A stretch of DNA of 7,849 bases. It comes from CAYZJD01 sp964478455 (lineage in GTDB: Bacteria; Acidobacteriota; Terriglobia; Bryobacterales; Bryobacteraceae). Below are positions 6,103 through 7,849 of the stretch, piece after piece. The notes under the pieces were generated by a model, which did not search any database, had not been told where the DNA came from, and was given only the letters and a program-made list of their open reading frames with translations. Position 1 is the first letter of the stretch. The number at the start of each line of letters is the position of its first letter. Made by a program: the position numbers and the translations under genes. The DNA is taken from the NCBI GenBank assembly GCA_964478455.1, contig CAYZJD010000217.1, forward strand, positions 1 to 7,849, written 5' to 3'.

Positions 6103-6816
6103 CTACGATGCGAGCTTGCGGTAGCGGTCCGAGGCGAAGTCCCAGTGAATGACGTTCCACCACGCGGCGACGTAGTCGGCGCGGCGGTTCTGGTACTTAA
6201 GGTAGTAGGCGTGTTCCCAAACGTCGATGCCCAGCACGGGAGTGTTGCCCTTCATCCAGGGGTTGTCCTGGTTGGGCGAGGTCTCGATCACCAGGTCCTT
6301 TGCACCATCCACGCTGAGCCAGGCCCAGCCGCTGCCGAACACGCCCATGGCCGCCTTGGTGAACTGCTCCTTGAAGGAGTCGAAGCCGCCGAACTTCTTG
6401 TCGATGGCCTTGGCAAGTTCGCCGGCGGGCTTGCCCTCCGTGTTCTTCTTCAGCAGTTCCCAGAACAATGAGTGATTGATGTGGCCGCCGCCATGGTTAC
6501 GCACCGCAGTGCGAACCGACTCGGGCACGGAAGCGAGGTTGCGGACGATCTCCTCGATGGGCTTCGAGGCCCAGTCCGGGTAGTTCGCCAAAGCGTTGTT
6601 CAGGTTGGTGACGTACGCGCCGTGGTGGCGGTCGTGGTGAATCTGCATCGTCTGGGCGTCGATGTAAGGCTCCAGAGCATCGAAGGCGTAAGCCAGGGGG
6701 GGCAGCGTGAACGGCCCCTTGGGGGCCGCGGCTGCCTGAGCGAAGGTGGTGGCGGGCAGCGCCAAAGCGGCTGCCGATGCACTAAGGGTTTTCAACGTGT
6801 CGCGCCGGGTGGTCAT
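6103..6816 (-). CDS. sodA: Tat-exported Fe/Mn superoxide dismutase (Mn-type signature)
   Basis: A 237-residue protein that converts superoxide to hydrogen peroxide and oxygen. Residues 1-28 are a twin-arginine signal (TRRDTLK, then an Ala/Leu-rich core, with likely cleavage near AQA), so the folded, metal-loaded enzyme should be exported. The mature part begins FTLPPLAYAFDALEP. Metal ligands by comparison with E. coli SodA are His60 (MQIHHDRHHGAYV), His115 (INHSLFW), Asp198 and His202 (DVWEHAYYLKYQNRR); Tyr68 is the gateway Tyr. Gly in GGGHINH and Gln183 in SPNQDNPW are the positions typical of Mn rather than Fe enzymes, though metal use cannot be settled from sequence. The start is the ATG before TTRRD, with AAGGGAA (6826-6832) nine bases upstream. 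An open frame reaching back to 7122 is only overlap with the reductase gene. It is the second gene of an operon, 26 bases after the reductase. Confidence 0.94.
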   Translation of the reverse strand: MTTRRDTLKTLSASAAALALPATTFAQAAAAPKGPFTLPPLAYAFDALEPYIDAQTMQIHHDRHHGAYVTNLNNALANYPDWASKPIEEIVRNLASVPESVRTAVRNHGGGHINHSLFWELLKKNTEGKPAGELAKAIDKKFGGFDSFKEQFTKAAMGVFGSGWAWLSVDGAKDLVIETSPNQDNPWMKGNTPVLGIDVWEHAYYLKYQNRRADYVAAWWNVIHWDFASDRYRKLAS

Positions 6817-6842
6817 ATTGAGTTGTTCCCTTGTGTAGATGC

Positions 6843-7712
6843 TCAAGCCCGCACGCTGGCTGCGGGAATCTTGCTGATCAGACCGGAAAGTTCCTCGCGG
6901 CTCTCGCTGCCGATGGTAAAGCAGTCCACGCAGTCCAGCGCCAGAGCGTACTGGAGGCACTCGTCGGCGCGGTTCCGGAGCCGCCCCGCGCCGAGGATCT
7001 TCATGCCGATGATGCCCTTGCCCTGAGCCTTCATCTCGCGGAGGACCGGGAGGACGATTTCGGGCTTGGCGTCCATGGCGACTCCGGCAGGGTTGATGCG
7101 CGCCAGGTCGACCTGGACCCACGGCGTCCGGGCGGCGGTCTTCAGCGCTTCAAGCGTGTGGCAAGAGACGCCGTGCGTGCGGACGATCCCCTTCTCGCGA
7201 GCCTCGGTGATCACCGCCATGGCGCCCTTCTTGCGGGAAGGCCAGTCGGCATCCATCATGCAGTGCAGCAGGAGGATGTCGAGGTAATCGGTGCCGAGTT
7301 CCCGGCGGAAGCGATCGAGGTCCGCTCTCATCTCCTTTTCCGTGGAGGCGTGGGTCTTGGTCAGGATGACGACCTTGTCGCGCGGGATGCCCTTCAGCGC
7401 TTCCTTCAGGTGCGGGTGGGTGCCGTACTGGTCGGCCGAATCCCAGAAGTTGACGCCCTGGTCATAGGCCGCGCGGAACAGATCGGCGACGCCGCGAACG
7501 CCCAGCTTCCTGGTCTGGTTCGAGCTGCCGCCGACACCGTTGGTGCCGCTGCCCATGGCCAGCCGGCTGAGCTCGACGCCCATCGGTCCAAGCTTCACCT
7601 TGTCGCTGGCGTACTTCTTCGTTGCGCCGGCGAACAGGCGGTAAGGGAAGGAATGAAGCGCCACCGACCCAGCGATGGCGCCAGTCGCAGACAAAAAGCT
7701 TCGTCGGTTCAT
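6843..7712 (-). CDS. Tat-exported aldo/keto reductase
   Basis: A 289-residue NAD(P)H-dependent oxidoreductase of the aldo/keto reductase superfamily. Residues 1-30 are a twin-arginine signal (NRRSFLSATG, then a short hydrophobic stretch). The (beta/alpha)8 barrel follows, with VKLGPMGVELSRLAMGSG at the start. The catalytic tetrad can be placed at Asp91 and Tyr96 (FWDSADQYG), Lys119 (VVILTKTH) and His150 (DILLLHCMMD). GVSCHTLEAL and the C-terminal TIGSESREEL are usual for the family and contribute to cofactor binding. It is somewhat short and lacks the C-terminal ferredoxin-like Cys cluster of some relatives. The ATG at 7712 is preferred over an in-frame ATG ten codons earlier because it puts the RR motif at residues 3-4 and has GGAG (7718-7721) five bases upstream. 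The substrate is unknown. Since the nicotinamide cofactor is scarce outside the cytoplasm, it would have to be bound before export. It is the first gene of the operon with the superoxide dismutase. Confidence 0.92.
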   Translation of the reverse strand: MNRRSFLSATGAIAGSVALHSFPYRLFAGATKKYASDKVKLGPMGVELSRLAMGSGTNGVGGSSNQTRKLGVRGVADLFRAAYDQGVNFWDSADQYGTHPHLKEALKGIPRDKVVILTKTHASTEKEMRADLDRFRRELGTDYLDILLLHCMMDADWPSRKKGAMAVITEAREKGIVRTHGVSCHTLEALKTAARTPWVQVDLARINPAGVAMDAKPEIVLPVLREMKAQGKGIIGMKILGAGRLRNRADECLQYALALDCVDCFTIGSESREELSGLISKIPAASVRA

Positions 7713-7717
7713 GGAAT

Positions 7718-7721
7718 CTCC
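7718..7721 (-). promoter_or_regulatory. Ribosome binding site deciding the reductase start
   Basis: GGAG on the minus strand, within CTGGAGATTCC, five bases from the ATG at 7712. It supports this start over the ATG at 7742. Confidence 0.6.
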
Positions 7722-7774
7722 AGATAAAGACCAAGCTATCACACTGGCGGCGCGGGATTGCGGAGGGGGTGGCT

Positions 7775-7837
7775 CCGTTCAAAAAGGAAGCCCGATCCGC
7801 CCCGTTCTTCAAAAATGGGGCGGATCAGGCTGACCCC
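7775..7837. repeat. Compact inverted plus direct repeat element (REP-like or mobile-element end)
   Basis: AGCCCGATCCGCCCC at 7789-7803 and GGGGCGGATCAGGCT at 7817-7831 form 15-base arms with one mismatch (the inner ten bases are perfect) around a 13-base loop. An imperfect direct repeat overlaps it: CCGTTCAAAAAGG at 7775-7787, and CCGTTC-TTC-AAAAAT-GG at 7802-7818. GGGG at 7817-7820 can also pair with CCCC at 7834-7837. On the minus strand the right side reads AAAAGGGGTCAGCCTGA, reminiscent of GGGGTCAG motifs I associate with ends of REP/RAYT-type elements. It lies upstream of the reductase operon, so it could alternatively be a terminator or operator. No transposase is in the window. Confidence 0.5.
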
Positions 7838-7849
7838 TTTTATGGACGG

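Noticed and set aside
6817..7122. N-terminal extension of the superoxide dismutase frame into the reductase gene
   Set aside because: It overlaps the reductase coding sequence in another frame and reads as low-complexity Arg/Pro/Gly-rich sequence. The Tat signal and ribosome binding site mark the start at 6816.
6831..7727. Long open frame on the + strand opposite the reductase (about 298 codons)
   Set aside because: It is the mirror of a clearly coding minus-strand gene with an intact catalytic tetrad. Long antisense frames are common in GC-rich DNA, and no domain is recognisable.
1..7849. CRISPR array, tRNA or rRNA gene, integrase or transposase
   Set aside because: No regularly spaced repeats, no tRNA-like cloverleaf or rRNA sequence, and no recombinase motifs were seen on either strand.

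Overview
The window is GC-rich (roughly 60-65 percent by eye) and looks like a metagenome- or draft-derived scaffold, because a run of exactly ten N lies inside a gene at 1906-1915. The best guess for the source is a member of the Acidobacteriota (Bryobacterales/Solibacter type). This rests on a winged-helix DNA-binding domain fused through one membrane helix to a TolB/PD40 beta-propeller, a fusion especially abundant in that phylum, and on the general character of the secreted repeat protein and the Tat-exported oxidoreductase. It is an inference from gene content only; there is no rRNA or tRNA gene here.

Layout. Positions 1-177 are non-coding but structured: three hairpins, one followed by a T5 tract, lead up to a strong ribosome binding site. 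On the + strand, 178-2387 encodes one exported protein built from phage-tail-fibre-like modules. It is interrupted by the assembly gap, and the reading frame differs on the two sides. Next, 2583-2753 encodes a 56-residue Flp-type pilin with a GTG start. The rest of the window is on the - strand, converging on the pilin: a ribose-type periplasmic binding lipoprotein (2774-3739), a ToxR/CadC-like transmembrane regulator with a beta-propeller sensor (3857-5965), a Tat-exported Fe/Mn superoxide dismutase (6103-6816) and a Tat-exported aldo/keto reductase (6843-7712). The right end (7775-7837) carries a compact repeat with a 15-bp inverted repeat and an imperfect direct repeat.

How the parts may work together. 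The exported tail-fibre-like protein and the pilin may both act at the cell surface, but no secretion or assembly genes are present. In transcription order, the regulator precedes the sugar-binding lipoprotein by 117 bases on the same strand. No transporter genes are visible, so a sensor pairing of the two is possible. The reductase and dismutase form a clear two-gene operon with a 26-base spacer, and both products carry twin-arginine signals, suggesting an envelope oxidative-stress or redox module. Nothing seen here amounts to a proven new system. The most unusual items are the exported tail-fibre-like protein beside an orphan Flp pilin, the structured leader in front of it, the paired Tat-exported enzymes, and the repeat at the right edge.
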